This document shows positions 34,112-43,265 of a stretch of 64,000 nt of DNA, one piece after another. Under the pieces are notes generated by a model. That model was not told the DNA's origin. It was given only the letters and a program-made list of their open reading frames with translations, and made no database searches. The DNA lies in contig NZ_CP060414.2 of assembly GCF_014297595.2 (NCBI RefSeq), positions 2,852,001 to 2,916,000 on the forward strand, in the 5' to 3' direction. How positions within the stretch are numbered: the first letter of the stretch is position 1; every line of letters starts with the position of its first letter. This DNA is from Neisseria musculi. GTDB taxonomy: Bacteria > Pseudomonadota > Gammaproteobacteria > Burkholderiales > Neisseriaceae. Made by a program: the position numbers and the translations under genes.

Positions 34112-36280
34112 TCACATCTCTGCAGGGTCCACATCCACCGACCATCTGATTTTACTGTCGCGGTATTGCTGCAACACCTGCACCCACAGGCTTACGGCGC
34201 GGTGCAGGCTGCGGCGGTCGGCAGATTCTAAAAACACTTGGGCGCGCTCGCGTTCGGCCAGGCGCACCATAAACATCGGCGCGGGGCCGAACACGGACAC
34301 GTCTGCGCCGATGAACGGCTCGGTTACGGATTTGATATCGTTGAGAAAATCCATTGCATCGGCCACTTCGGCTGCATCGGCGCGGATGGCCGTCTGAAAG
34401 GCAAACGGCGGCATCTGCAACAGCTCGCGGCCGGCCAGTTCGGCTTCGGCGAAGGCGGGATAGTTTTGCGCTTTCACGGCGGCGAATACGGGGTGTTCGG
34501 GCAGCCGGGTCTGTATCAGCACCTTGCCGGCAGTCTGCGCACGCCCCGCACGGCCGGACACCTGCATCAGCTCGGCAAACAGGCGTTCGGGGGCGCGGAA
34601 GTCGGCGCTGTAGAGGCTGCCGTCTGCATTGAGCACCACCACCAGATTCAGGCGGGCGAAGTCGTGGCCTTTGGCGAGCATCTGGGTGCCGACCAGCACA
34701 TCGATTCCGTTGTCGGCAATGCGGCGGTATAAATCGGCCCAATTGTGTTGGTGGGCGGTGCTGTCGCGGTCAACGCGGGCGATGGCGGCTTCGGGCATCA
34801 GCGCGCGCAGGGTTTCTTCAACGCGCTGTGTGCCTTGGCCGACAGCGGTCAGATCCTGGTTGCCGCATTCGGGGCATTTGTAGGGGATGGGGCTGCGGTA
34901 GTCGCAATGGTGGCAGCGCAGTTGGCGGGCGCGCTGGTGCAGCACCATTTTGGCCGAACAGCGCGGGCAGCCGGAAACATGGCCGCAGTCGCCGCAAAAC
35001 AGGGCGGGGGCGAAGCCCCGGCGGTTGAGGTAAACCAGCGACATGCCGCCTTGCCGGTAGTTTTGCTGCAACAGTTTGAGGGCTTGCGGCGAGAAGCCGT
35101 TGTCGAGTTTCAGACGGCCGGTGTTTAAAATTTCCACCTGCGGCGGCCGGGCGGCGGTATGGGCGCGTTGGGGTAATTCCAACAGCCGGTAAGCGCCGCT
35201 TTGCGCTTTGTGCCAGCTCTCAAGGCTGGGGGTGGCGGAGCCGAGCACTATCGGGCAGCCGCTCTGCTTGGCGCGCCACACGGCCAAATCGCGGGCTTGG
35301 TAGCGCAGCTCGTTATCTTGTTTGAACGAGCCGTCGTGTTCTTCGTCCACCACAATCAGGCCAAGCTCGGGCAGCGGCGTGAACACCGCCAGCCGCGTGC
35401 CGATAACCAGCCGGGCTTGGCCGAGCAGGGCGCGCAGATAATCCTGCGTGCGCCGGCCTGCTGCGGTTTGGCTGTGCAGCACGGCAGCGGGCACACCGGC
35501 AAACCGTGCCCGCACCCGCTTGAGCAGCTGTGGCGTGAGGTTGATTTCGGGCAGCAGAAACAGCACCTGCCTGCCCGCTGCCAACACTTCGGCCATCACA
35601 TCGAAATACACTTCGGTTTTGCCGCTGCCGGTGATGCCGTAAAGCAGAAACGGCTGAAAAGTGCTGCAGGCGGCCTGCACGGCCTGCGATGCGGCCTGCT
35701 GGGCGGCGTTGGGCATATGTTCGGACGGGTTCAGCTTCGGTGCGGCGGCGTTTAAGGCCTGTATCCAGCCTCGGGCGGCCCATTCCTGCACAAGCTTGGG
35801 CGCTTGGGGGTGGATGCGTTTTAAGGCCGCCATTTCGAGGCCGTCTGAAAACAGCGCCTGCCACAATGCGTGTTTTTTATGGAACCGCTGCGGCGGCGGT
35901 GTTTGCACCCTGCCGCTTTGGTTTAAGGCGTAAAACAGCGGCGGTTGCGGCATTTCAACGGGTTTGGGCTCTTTCAGCCCCGCCGGCAGCGCGGCAAATA
36001 CGGTTTGGCCGGTGGGGTAATGGTAATAGCGCGCAACAAATCCAACCAATTCGAGCCAACGTTCCGGCAGCCGGGCTTCTTCGGTAAAAGCCGTTTGCAC
36101 GGGCAGGATTTTCTCAACTGCTATGCTGCTTTCCACGCCGCTTGCCCACACCACGCCCGCTACCGTTTTGCCGCGAAACGGCACCGCCACCCGGCAGCCG
36201 GCGGGCAGTGCGGTCGGGTGGCGGTAGGTGAAGAGGCCGTCTGAAACCGGCACGTTGAGCGCGATGTGGTGCAAAATCAT
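34112..36280 (-). CDS. priA: Primosomal replication helicase PriA
   Basis: The 722-residue restart helicase reloads the replisome at stalled forks. The N-terminal DNA-binding domain opens MILHHIALNVPVSDGLFTY. Walker A GITGSGKTEVYF is near 212 and the DEEH box IVVDEEHDGSFK near 308. The zinc-binding cysteine cluster (CGDCGHVSGCPRCSAK, then CHHC and CPECG) lies near 420-470. The upstream extension of the frame contains the promoter-like TATAAT, so the ATG at 36280 is the better start. No Shine-Dalgarno is visible. Confidence 0.95.
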   Translation of the reverse strand: MILHHIALNVPVSDGLFTYRHPTALPAGCRVAVPFRGKTVAGVVWASGVESSIAVEKILPVQTAFTEEARLPERWLELVGFVARYYHYPTGQTVFAALPAGLKEPKPVEMPQPPLFYALNQSGRVQTPPPQRFHKKHALWQALFSDGLEMAALKRIHPQAPKLVQEWAARGWIQALNAAAPKLNPSEHMPNAAQQAASQAVQAACSTFQPFLLYGITGSGKTEVYFDVMAEVLAAGRQVLFLLPEINLTPQLLKRVRARFAGVPAAVLHSQTAAGRRTQDYLRALLGQARLVIGTRLAVFTPLPELGLIVVDEEHDGSFKQDNELRYQARDLAVWRAKQSGCPIVLGSATPSLESWHKAQSGAYRLLELPQRAHTAARPPQVEILNTGRLKLDNGFSPQALKLLQQNYRQGGMSLVYLNRRGFAPALFCGDCGHVSGCPRCSAKMVLHQRARQLRCHHCDYRSPIPYKCPECGNQDLTAVGQGTQRVEETLRALMPEAAIARVDRDSTAHQHNWADLYRRIADNGIDVLVGTQMLAKGHDFARLNLVVVLNADGSLYSADFRAPERLFAELMQVSGRAGRAQTAGKVLIQTRLPEHPVFAAVKAQNYPAFAEAELAGRELLQMPPFAFQTAIRADAAEVADAMDFLNDIKSVTEPFIGADVSVFGPAPMFMVRLAERERAQVFLESADRRSLHRAVSLWVQVLQQYRDSKIRWSVDVDPAEM

Positions 36281-36286
36281 GCGGGC

Positions 36287-36292
36287 ATTATA
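36287..36292 (-). promoter_or_regulatory. Candidate -10 box of priA, possibly leaderless
   Basis: A perfect TATAAT on the minus strand ends seven bases before the priA ATG. This would put the transcription start at or next to the start codon. The -35 region is weak (TTCAGC-like). Confidence 0.4.
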
Positions 36293-36344
36293 AGCGATAT
36301 GGCGGCTTTGCTGAATGCGGCGCGGCGGCACGGCTTCGGGCAGA

Positions 36345-36501
36345 CAGGGTGAATCTGCTTGATTGGCGTTACGGCGTTGCTGCGCCGCAGCTCAAAGAAA
36401 ACGGTTTGGCAGGCCGCCCGGGCGGCGGCGGAACCGGTTTGCATTCTCTGAACTGCCTGCCGCCGGCTGCTTTTTACCGAAAATCAAGCAGATTCACTAT
36501 A
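36345..36501. repeat. Correia-like miniature repeat (CREE) upstream of rarD
   Basis: A perfect 16-base inverted repeat, GTGAATCTGCTTGATT at 36349-36364 and its complement at 36482-36497, flanks a core. Reading the right end outward gives TATAGTGAATC, close to the TATAGTGGATT end of Neisseria Correia elements. The core keeps recognisable Correia blocks (TACGGCGTTGC, CAGCTCAAAGA, GGAACCGGTT, TTCTCTGAA). Correia elements are non-autonomous and can carry promoters and IHF sites; the right end supplies a TATAAT (36498-36503) pointing toward rarD. Confidence 0.75.
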
Positions 36502-36525
36502 ATGGCGGTTTTTTATGGCTTTGTT

Positions 36526-37440
36526 ATGAATCCCGCGCATTCCGCCCGAGAAACCCGCAAAGGCATTTGGTATGCCGTTGGCTGTTATGCTGTTTGGGGG
36601 CTGTTTCCGATTTATTGGTATCCCGTCAGCCGGGCGGGCATGGCGGCAGAGCAGGTGTTGGCACAGCGGATTGTGTGGTCGGCACTGTTTGCCGTGGCGG
36701 TGCTGCTGTTTACCAGCCGGCAGGGTGAGTTTGCCGGCGTGTTCAGACGGCCGCACATTCTGGCCGCACTGTTTTTGAGCGGGTTCTGCATCGGCGCAAA
36801 CTGGCTGGTGTATTTGTGGGCGATTGCCAATCATCATGTGCTCGATGCCAGCTTGGGCTATTTTATGTCGCCGCTTTTCAGCGTGTTTCTCGGCCGCGCG
36901 GTGTTGAAAGAAAGGCTGGATAAACAGCAGGCGGCTGCGGTAGCACTGGCGTTTGCGGGGATGGTGTGGCTGGCGTTGCCGGCAGGGCAGGTGCCGTGGG
37001 TGGCGCTGCTGCTGACGCTGACTTTCGGATGCTACGGTTTTATCCGCAAACTTGCGCCGGTGGGCGCTTTGGTGGGGCTGACTTGGGAAACCCTGATTCT
37101 GCTGCCCTTTGCGCTGGGTTATTTGGCACACCATTATGCGGCAGGCAGCCTGCAGTTTGCCGGTTTGGGCGCGTTGCCGCTGGCAGTGCTGCTCGGTTCG
37201 GGCGTGGCCACCACCGTGCCGTTATTGATGTTTGCCGCCGGTGCGCGGCGGATTCCACTCTCAATGCTCGGTATGCTGCAGTATTTTTCGCCTGTGCTGC
37301 AATTGGCGGCCGGCCTATTGCTGTTCGGCGAGACTTTTGATACCGGCCGCTTAATCGGCTACGGCTGGGTATGGCTGGGCGTGGCGCTGTATTTGGCCGC
37401 CGCATGGCGGCAGCACCGTGCCGCAGGGCATCGGGTGTGA
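36526..37440 (+). CDS. rarD: RarD-type EamA family transporter
   Basis: The ATG at 36526 starts a 304-residue inner-membrane protein with about ten membrane segments in two EamA halves. It opens GIWYAVGCYAVWGLFPIYWY, and LVYLWAIANHHVLDASLGYF (near 100-120) is a RarD hallmark. RarD proteins are drug/metabolite-superfamily carriers with poorly known substrates. The frame is open further upstream, but that part lies in the Correia-like repeat. The repeat may provide the promoter. Confidence 0.87.
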   Translation: MNPAHSARETRKGIWYAVGCYAVWGLFPIYWYPVSRAGMAAEQVLAQRIVWSALFAVAVLLFTSRQGEFAGVFRRPHILAALFLSGFCIGANWLVYLWAIANHHVLDASLGYFMSPLFSVFLGRAVLKERLDKQQAAAVALAFAGMVWLALPAGQVPWVALLLTLTFGCYGFIRKLAPVGALVGLTWETLILLPFALGYLAHHYAAGSLQFAGLGALPLAVLLGSGVATTVPLLMFAAGARRIPLSMLGMLQYFSPVLQLAAGLLLFGETFDTGRLIGYGWVWLGVALYLAAAWRQHRAAGHRV

Positions 37441-37520
37441 ATGCCAGGCGCTGCATGGGCGGGCGCGATATTGCGGGCAGGATGCTTGAAAACCCGAGAC
37501 GTGGGATGTCCCGGCGGGTG

Positions 37521-38450
37521 TTAAGCCTTCAGCCAGTTTTTCGCGGCATCCATATCCGCCCAAATCTGCAGCTTCAAATCTTCGATACTGTCGAATTTTT
37601 TTTCATCGCGCAGTTTGTGCAGAAAGCGCACACTCAAACGCTGTCCGTAAAGGTTTCCCTGAAAATCAAAAAGATGCACTTCCAGCTTTTGGCGGCGCGA
37701 TGCCGACACGCTGGGGTTGAAGCCGAAGCTGGCCACGCCGCAGCGTTTGCCGAAACTGCCCTCGGCCTCCACCACAAACACACCGTTTAAAGGATAGCGG
37801 TGGTGCGCAAGCTGCACGTTGGCGGTGGGGCTGCCCAGGGTGCGCCCGAGCTTGCTGCCGTGTTTGATGCGGCCGCCGAGTGTGTAGTCGCGGCCGAGCA
37901 GTTTGCGGGCGTGTTCCAAGCGGCCGTCTGAAAGGGCTTGACGTATGGCGGTGCTGCTGGCGCGGATATTTTCCACCAACACCGAAGGCGTGCGCTCGGT
38001 AATCATGCCGGGTTGGTTTTGCAGCATCTCGAAGCTGCCTTTGCGCCCTGCACCGAAGCGGAAATCATCGCCGATTAACAGATATCGGGTGTTTAGGCTC
38101 CCGCGCAGAATGCTGTCGATAAAGGCTTGCGCGCCCATGCCGGCAAAGGCTTGGTCGAAACGCAGCACCCACACAGCATCGACACAGCCGGTTTCGCGCA
38201 GCAGTTGCAGTTTGCTGCGCAGGGGGGAAATGCGGTAAGGCTGCTCCCGGCCGCTTTGGCGGGCGAAAAATTCCTGCGGTTGCGGCTCGAACACCACCAC
38301 CGCAACAGGCAGGCCTCGGCTTCGGGCTTCTTGCTCCAGCCGCTGCAGGATATGGCGGTGGCCGAGGTGGACGCCGTCAAAATTGCCGATGGTAACGGCG
38401 CTGCCGTGGGGGAAGTGGGGCGGCATGTGCCGGCCGAACCAGATTTTCAT
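37521..38450 (-). CDS. ribF: Bifunctional riboflavin kinase / FAD synthetase RibF
   Basis: The 309-residue enzyme converts riboflavin to FMN and FAD. The nucleotidyltransferase half has GNFDGVHLGHRHIL near 22-35 and YLLIGDDFRFGAGRKG near 118. The C-terminal kinase half has GRTLGSPTANVQL near 188 and GVFVVEAEG. The ATG at 38450 gives the normal length; the longer open frame is not coding-like. It is bounded by hairpins and probably transcribed alone. Confidence 0.95.
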   Translation of the reverse strand: MKIWFGRHMPPHFPHGSAVTIGNFDGVHLGHRHILQRLEQEARSRGLPVAVVVFEPQPQEFFARQSGREQPYRISPLRSKLQLLRETGCVDAVWVLRFDQAFAGMGAQAFIDSILRGSLNTRYLLIGDDFRFGAGRKGSFEMLQNQPGMITERTPSVLVENIRASSTAIRQALSDGRLEHARKLLGRDYTLGGRIKHGSKLGRTLGSPTANVQLAHHRYPLNGVFVVEAEGSFGKRCGVASFGFNPSVSASRRQKLEVHLFDFQGNLYGQRLSVRFLHKLRDEKKFDSIEDLKLQIWADMDAAKNWLKA

Positions 38451-38564
38451 AGGCGTTGTTCTGCGGTGGGGTGTCAAAAGGGCGGTATTGTAAGCCGATT
38501 CGGCAGCTTTCGGAATACGGCGCAAAACTTGTTGGGCAGGGCGTTGCCTTGCCGGCAAGATATT

Positions 38565-38596
38565 AAGGCCGTCTGAAAATATTTTCAGACGGCCTT
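38565..38596. terminator. Inverted uptake-sequence hairpin between tal and ribF
   Basis: AAGGCCGTCTGAAAA and TTTTCAGACGGCCTT form a 15-base stem with a two-base loop. It could end tal transcription on the minus strand, although a repeat lies in between. Confidence 0.6.
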
Positions 38597-38711
38597 TGGG
38601 CAAAACCCGCAGCGGCCGTTTAACGTCTGCGTTACCGCCGGCGGAAAAACCGGATTTGGCGCAGGCCGGTATTTTCAGGTTTCAATATGGTTGTACACGG
38701 TTTCTCAAAAT

Positions 38712-38875
38712 AACCGTGAATCCGCTTGGTTTTTGATACAGGGCAGCAGGCCGCAGACGATACGGAGCGGGGGGGGGGGCGGCTCTGCTGCCGTTTGGGG
38801 CGGCCGGCAAAACCGCTCTCTTGGGGCTGGGGCGCGGCAGAGCCGTAACGGTGGAAATCAGGCGGGTTCGCGGTT
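38712..38875. repeat. Correia-like miniature repeat with an 11-base G tract
   Basis: The ends AACCGTGAATCCGCTTGG (left) and, inverted, AACCGCGAACCCGCCTGA (right) match at 13 of 18 bases and bound 164 bases. The core has the Correia-like block GGCCGCAGACGATACGGA. It also carries G11 at 38769-38779. The element ends 11 bases before the tal stop codon. Confidence 0.65.
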
Positions 38876-38886
38876 TGCTGAATCTG

Positions 38887-39942
38887 TTAAGCCAGCGGCT
38901 CGAGCAGTTTGGCAAATGCTTCTTCAAACTGCTTGAGGCCGTCTTCCTGCAGGCGCAGGGCGAGGGCTTCGAGATCGATGCCGAGTTGTTCGGTTTCGTC
39001 TAAAACGGCAAGGGCTTCGGGCAGGCCGGCGGTGAGCGCGGCGGTGGCGGTGCCGTGGTCGGTAAAGGCTTTCAGCGTGGCATCGGGCACGGTGTTGACG
39101 GTGTCGGGGCCGATGAGGCTGTCCACATAGAGCGTGTCGGGATAGGCGGGGTTTTTCACACCGGTGGAGGCCCACAGGAGCTGCACGGGGCGGGCGCCCT
39201 GCGCTTTGAGCGCGGCAAAGGCTTCACTGCCGAAAAACTGCTGCCAATCCTGATAAGCGGCCTTGGCCAGCGCAACTGCCACTTTGCCTTGCAGGGATTT
39301 CGGCAGGGTGGGGTCGAGCGCGCCGTCTATGCGGGAAATGAAAAAGCTGGCCACCACGCTGATGTTGTGTACGGGCAGGCCGGCGGCCAGGCGGGCTTCG
39401 ATGCCTTTCACATAGGCGGCATAGGCTTTGAGGGTTTGTTTGCGCGAAAACAGCAGGGTGAGGTTGATGCTGAGGCCGTCTGAAACCAACTGCTCCAATG
39501 CGCAGAGCCCTTCATCGGTGGCGGGCACTTTAATCATCACGTTGGGGCGGTTGATGGCTGTGTGCAGGCGTTTGGCTTCGGCTGTGGTGCCGGCGGTGTT
39601 GTGCGATAAATCGGGGGCGACTTCCAGGCTTACAAAGCCGGCCTTGCCGCCGCTTTTTTCATATTCGGGAAGAAACACATCACAGGCAGCCTGTACATCG
39701 GCAACGGCCAGCGTTTCGTAGATGGCTTTCGGGCTGCGGTTTTGCTGTTTCAGCGCGGCGATTTCGCCGGTGTATAAGGCATCGCCCGCAAATGCTTTTT
39801 GGAAAATGGCGGGGTTGGAGGTAACGCCGCACACGCCCTGCCGCATCATTTCGGCCAGCCCTCCGCCCTGCACCAGTGAACGCGATAAATTGTCGAGCCA
39901 GATTTGTTGGCCTAATGCTTGAACGTCCGATAAAATAGTCAT
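38887..39942 (-). CDS. tal: Transaldolase
   Basis: The 351-residue enzyme of the pentose phosphate pathway moves a dihydroxyacetone unit between sugar phosphates. It is of the longer TalB-like bacterial form, with the opening [36 protein letters not shown] near 40, [13 protein letters not shown] near 135 (Schiff-base Lys) and INLTLLFS near 160. AAGGAT precedes the ATG. It is divergent from kdsD, as in N. meningitidis. Confidence 0.95.
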   Translation of the reverse strand: MTILSDVQALGQQIWLDNLSRSLVQGGGLAEMMRQGVCGVTSNPAIFQKAFAGDALYTGEIAALKQQNRSPKAIYETLAVADVQAACDVFLPEYEKSGGKAGFVSLEVAPDLSHNTAGTTAEAKRLHTAINRPNVMIKVPATDEGLCALEQLVSDGLSINLTLLFSRKQTLKAYAAYVKGIEARLAAGLPVHNISVVASFFISRIDGALDPTLPKSLQGKVAVALAKAAYQDWQQFFGSEAFAALKAQGARPVQLLWASTGVKNPAYPDTLYVDSLIGPDTVNTVPDATLKAFTDHGTATAALTAGLPEALAVLDETEQLGIDLEALALRLQEDGLKQFEEAFAKLLEPLA

Positions 39943-40024
39943 CTCTGAAATCCTTGTTATTTATTGAGAAAGTAATGATGCTAACCCGATTCGCCGTATT
40001 TGGGTAGCCCTGCGGAACACAAGC

Positions 40025-40999
40025 ATGGAAAATTGCAAACAATATCTGGACTGGGCGCGCGAGGTTTTGCGCATCGAAGCCGAAAGCCTGCATGAAATCG
40101 CCGCCGGGCTTGACGGCGGTTTTACCCGCGCTGCTGCCGCGCTGCTGCAATGCAGCGGCCGCGTAGTGGTGATGGGTATGGGCAAATCGGGGCACATCGG
40201 CCGCAAAGTGGCCGCCACCCTGGCTTCTACCGGCACGCCCGCGTTTTTCGTCCACCCCGCCGAAGCCGCCCACGGCGATTTGGGCATGATCGTTGACGGC
40301 GATGCGGTGATGGCCATTTCCAATTCGGGCGAGAGCGATGAAATCATTGCGGTTATTCCTGCGCTCAAACGCAAAAACATTACCCTGATTGCGATTACCG
40401 CGCGGCCGCAGTCCGCTATGGCGCGCCATGCCGACATCCACATCACCGCCGCCGTGTCAAACGAAGCCTGCCCGCTGGGGTTGGCGCCCACTTCCAGCAC
40501 CACCGCCGTGATGGCGTTGGGCGATGCGCTGGCGGTGGTGCTGCTCAAGGCACGCGGGTTCACGCCCGATGATTTCGCCCTCAGCCACCCCGCCGGCAGC
40601 CTCGGCAAACGCCTGCTGCTGCGCGTGGCCGACATCATGCACGGCGGCGGCGGCCTGCCGGCTGTGGCGGGCGGCACTTTATTGAAAGATGCGATCGTTA
40701 CAATGAGCGAAAAAGGCTTGGGTATGCTGGCCGTAACCGATGGCTGCGGCCGTCTGAAAGGCGTGTTTACCGATGGCGATCTGCGGCGGCTGTTTCAGCA
40801 GCGCGATAATTTTGCCGGGCTGGTGGTGGACGAAATCATGCACACCGCCCCCAAAACCATCGGCGTCGACAAACTCGCCGCCGAAGCCTTGAAGCAGATG
40901 CAGCAAAACCACATCAACGGCCTGCTGGTTGTGGAAGAAGGCGGCCTGCTGGTGGGCGCGCTGAACATGCACGATTTGTTGAAGGCGGGAATCGTGTGA
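40025..40999 (+). CDS. kdsD: Arabinose-5-phosphate isomerase KdsD/KpsF
   Basis: The 324-residue enzyme makes D-arabinose 5-phosphate from ribulose 5-phosphate, the first step toward Kdo of lipopolysaccharide. It has an SIS domain (VVVMGMGKSGHIGRKVAATLASTG near 42-65, AISNSGESDEI near 99) and two C-terminal CBS domains (residues about 200-320). It begins the Kdo/Lpt block, though a dead gene now separates it from kdsC. Confidence 0.95.
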   Translation: MENCKQYLDWAREVLRIEAESLHEIAAGLDGGFTRAAAALLQCSGRVVVMGMGKSGHIGRKVAATLASTGTPAFFVHPAEAAHGDLGMIVDGDAVMAISNSGESDEIIAVIPALKRKNITLIAITARPQSAMARHADIHITAAVSNEACPLGLAPTSSTTAVMALGDALAVVLLKARGFTPDDFALSHPAGSLGKRLLLRVADIMHGGGGLPAVAGGTLLKDAIVTMSEKGLGMLAVTDGCGRLKGVFTDGDLRRLFQQRDNFAGLVVDEIMHTAPKTIGVDKLAAEALKQMQQNHINGLLVVEEGGLLVGALNMHDLLKAGIV

Positions 41000-41177
41000 T
41001 GCGGCAGTGTGTTGTTCAGACGGCCTTGAATCATGCGGTGTGCTGTGCGGTTTGCCGCGCAGCCGCTTTGGCACAACGGCGGCACCGGTTTGCCTGGTTG
41101 CACGGGCTGTATTCTTTGCGGCACGGAGCCTTGTGTTTGATTGGATGGATCGGCTGTATTCATTTGCCGGAGTCGGT

Positions 41178-41878
41178 ATGAAGAAACCCTATTGGCTGTT
41201 CATCGGCTGTATGCCGGCAGCCGCCGCTGCCGATAAAGAACGACCGGTTTTTAACCGTTAAAGCCGTATCGTTCCACAACGGCAGCAACACGTTTTGTAT
41301 GAAATCACGGGGGCCGGGCCGGAATCGGGCGCAGAGGTGCGGTATGCGGCGGATACGGTGCGGCAAAGTTCGCGGCAGGCCTATTATTTGGAGGTGTGCG
41401 GCAGCCGGCCGCCGCTGCAAATCATCAGCAACAGCCATTGGGTTCAGAATGCCGCCGGCAGGCTGGTGGCGTGTTGGACCACAACACACTCGAAATATGC
41501 GGCAGCGAAGAAGCCCGCCAAGCCCGTGAAAACGGCGTGAACCAAAGCTGCCCGACCCGCAAAAACGTGCGCATCGATGAGAGCAGCGTCAAAAACGGCG
41601 TGATGACCGTGGCCTACACCTTAACCGACCGCGATTTCAACGATATTGCCACCATGCTGCCGTTTGCGGTGAACGTGATGAAAAGAAGGGTAACTGCCAT
41701 CGTGTGCCGCCCCGAAGGCGGGCTGCTGCCGGGCTTGCAGACTGCAAGGTTCACCTTGCGCGACCGGCACGGCAAAGCCATGCCGCCTGTGGATATTTTA
41801 CCGCCGGGCTGTATGCCGCAATCTGCCGCCGAGCCGCAGGAGGGCGAAGGCAGGCCGCGCCGTCAAGCCAAAGGCTGA
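41178..41878 (+). pseudogene. Broken gene for a small exported protein between kdsD and kdsC
   Basis: A start MKKPYWLFIGCMPAAAAADKE at 41178 looks like a signal peptide but ends at a TAA after 27 codons. The same frame then continues with a plausible domain (YEITGAGPESGAEVRYAADT, SRQAYYLEVCGSRPPLQIIS) up to 41540. Coding resemblance moves to another frame near 41465 (LEICGSEEARQARENG, VAYTLTDRDFNDIATMLPFA), ending at 41878. The two parts read as one protein broken by a stop and a frameshift. I do not recognise its family. Confidence 0.65.
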
Positions 41879-42153
41879 GCCTGCAGGCTCCGCCGGTTTA
41901 CACTTTCAGACGGCATTTAAAATTTATGGTGCTAAAATAAAGCCCTGATATTTGTTGGGGACGTTTGAAAGCTTTATATCGTGAATCGATTTGCCCTGTT
42001 GCGGCCTTGTGCTTTTTATTGCCGGCGGCCCTGAGACGGCAATGTGCGGATTCGCGGCGGCCTGTCAGATGAGGCCGGCAACGGTACGGCTTGCCCGCTC
42101 CACCGTTTTAACTAACCCGATGTATTTTATCTGTTTATTATCAAGAATACCTC

Positions 42154-42690
42154 ATGCAAACCCTATCCCCTGAAATTCAGGCGCGCGCTGCCGCCGTCAA
42201 ACTGCTGATTATGGACGTGGACGGTGTGCTTACAGACGGCCGCATTTTCATCCGCGACAACGGCGAAGAAATCAAATCTTTCCACACGCTTGACGGCCAC
42301 GGCCTGAAAATGTTGCAGGCTTCCGGTGTGCAGACGGCCATTATCACCGGACGCGATGCCCCTTCGGTGGGCGTGCGCGTGAAGCAGCTCGGCATCGGCC
42401 ACTACTATAAAGGCATACACGACAAACGCGCCGCCTATGCGCAGCTGCTTGCCGAAGCGGGCGTGGCCGAACACGAATGCGCCTTTATCGGCGATGATGT
42501 GGTCGATCTGCCCGTGATGGTGCGCTGCGGCCTGCCCGTTGCCGTGCCGGAAGCGCATTGGTTTACTCTGCAATACGCAGCCTATGTTACCCGCAAAAGC
42601 GCAGGGCAGGGCGCGGTGCGCGAGCTGTGCGACCTGATTATGCGGGCGCAGGGCAAACTTGAAGCCGCTTTGCAGGAGTATGTGCAATGA
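42154..42690 (+). CDS. kdsC: 3-deoxy-D-manno-octulosonate 8-phosphate phosphatase KdsC
   Basis: The 178-residue HAD-fold phosphatase releases Kdo from Kdo 8-phosphate. The catalytic DxD is in KLLIMDVDGVLTDGRIF (near 16-33), followed by TAIITGRDAPSV and the FIGDDVVDLPVM metal site near 112. It shares an ATGA overlap with lptC, so the operon kdsC-lptC-lptA is tightly coupled. Confidence 0.96.
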   Translation: MQTLSPEIQARAAAVKLLIMDVDGVLTDGRIFIRDNGEEIKSFHTLDGHGLKMLQASGVQTAIITGRDAPSVGVRVKQLGIGHYYKGIHDKRAAYAQLLAEAGVAEHECAFIGDDVVDLPVMVRCGLPVAVPEAHWFTLQYAAYVTRKSAGQGAVRELCDLIMRAQGKLEAALQEYVQ

Positions 42691-43265
42691 TCAGGCTGCG
42701 ACACGGCTGGCTGTTTCCACTGGTGTTGGCGGTTTGCCTGGGCGGCCTTTCTGCCTGGCTGGGGCGTATCAGCCAAATTGATGTGGAAGAAGCCGCCCTC
42801 AATCCCAACGAGCCGCAATATTCGATGACGGGCATCAACGGCAAACGTTTTGACGGGCAAGGCCGTCTGAAAGAAAGCCTGAGCGCCGAAACGGCTTGGC
42901 AATTGCCCAAAAGCAGCAACATCACCTTTGAAAAACCCGAGCTTGCCCTGTATGACGGCGGGCGGCTGCTCTATACGGTAAAAAGCAACGAAGCAGGCTA
43001 CCACACCGAAAGCCGCAAAGTGCAGTTTCAAAACGAAGTGGTGCTCACTAAAAACGCCGATGCCCAACGCCCCGCCGGCATTTTGAAAACCAACAGCCTG
43101 ACCGTTGATACGCAAACCGAAACCGCCGAAACCCAAGAGGCTGTCGAATATCAGTACGGCGACTCCCACGGCACGGCAAACGGCTTGGTATATGACCATA
43201 AACAAGGTTTCTTAAACCTGCCTTCACGTGTGAAAGCCATTATTTATGACCCAAAAAACCTGTAA
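42687..43265 (+). CDS. lptC: Lipopolysaccharide export protein LptC
   Basis: The 192-residue bitopic inner-membrane protein has one N-terminal membrane segment (WLFPLVLAVCLGGLSAWLG) and a periplasmic beta-jellyroll. It receives LPS from LptBFG and passes it to LptA. Family-like stretches are YSMTGINGKRFDGQGRLKES near 45 and YHTESRKVQFQNEVVLTKN near 107. It overlaps kdsC by four bases and lptA by 20 bases. Confidence 0.92.
   Translation: MIRLRHGWLFPLVLAVCLGGLSAWLGRISQIDVEEAALNPNEPQYSMTGINGKRFDGQGRLKESLSAETAWQLPKSSNITFEKPELALYDGGRLLYTVKSNEAGYHTESRKVQFQNEVVLTKNADAQRPAGILKTNSLTVDTQTETAETQEAVEYQYGDSHGTANGLVYDHKQGFLNLPSRVKAIIYDPKNL

Noticed and set aside
33768..34145. A 125-codon minus-strand frame past the priA end
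   Set aside because: It runs through the priA terminator hairpin and reads as low-quality sequence without a ribosome site.
38769..38779. Phase-variable gene controlled by the G11 tract
   Set aside because: No frame or promoter spans the tract; it is reported only as a property of the repeat.
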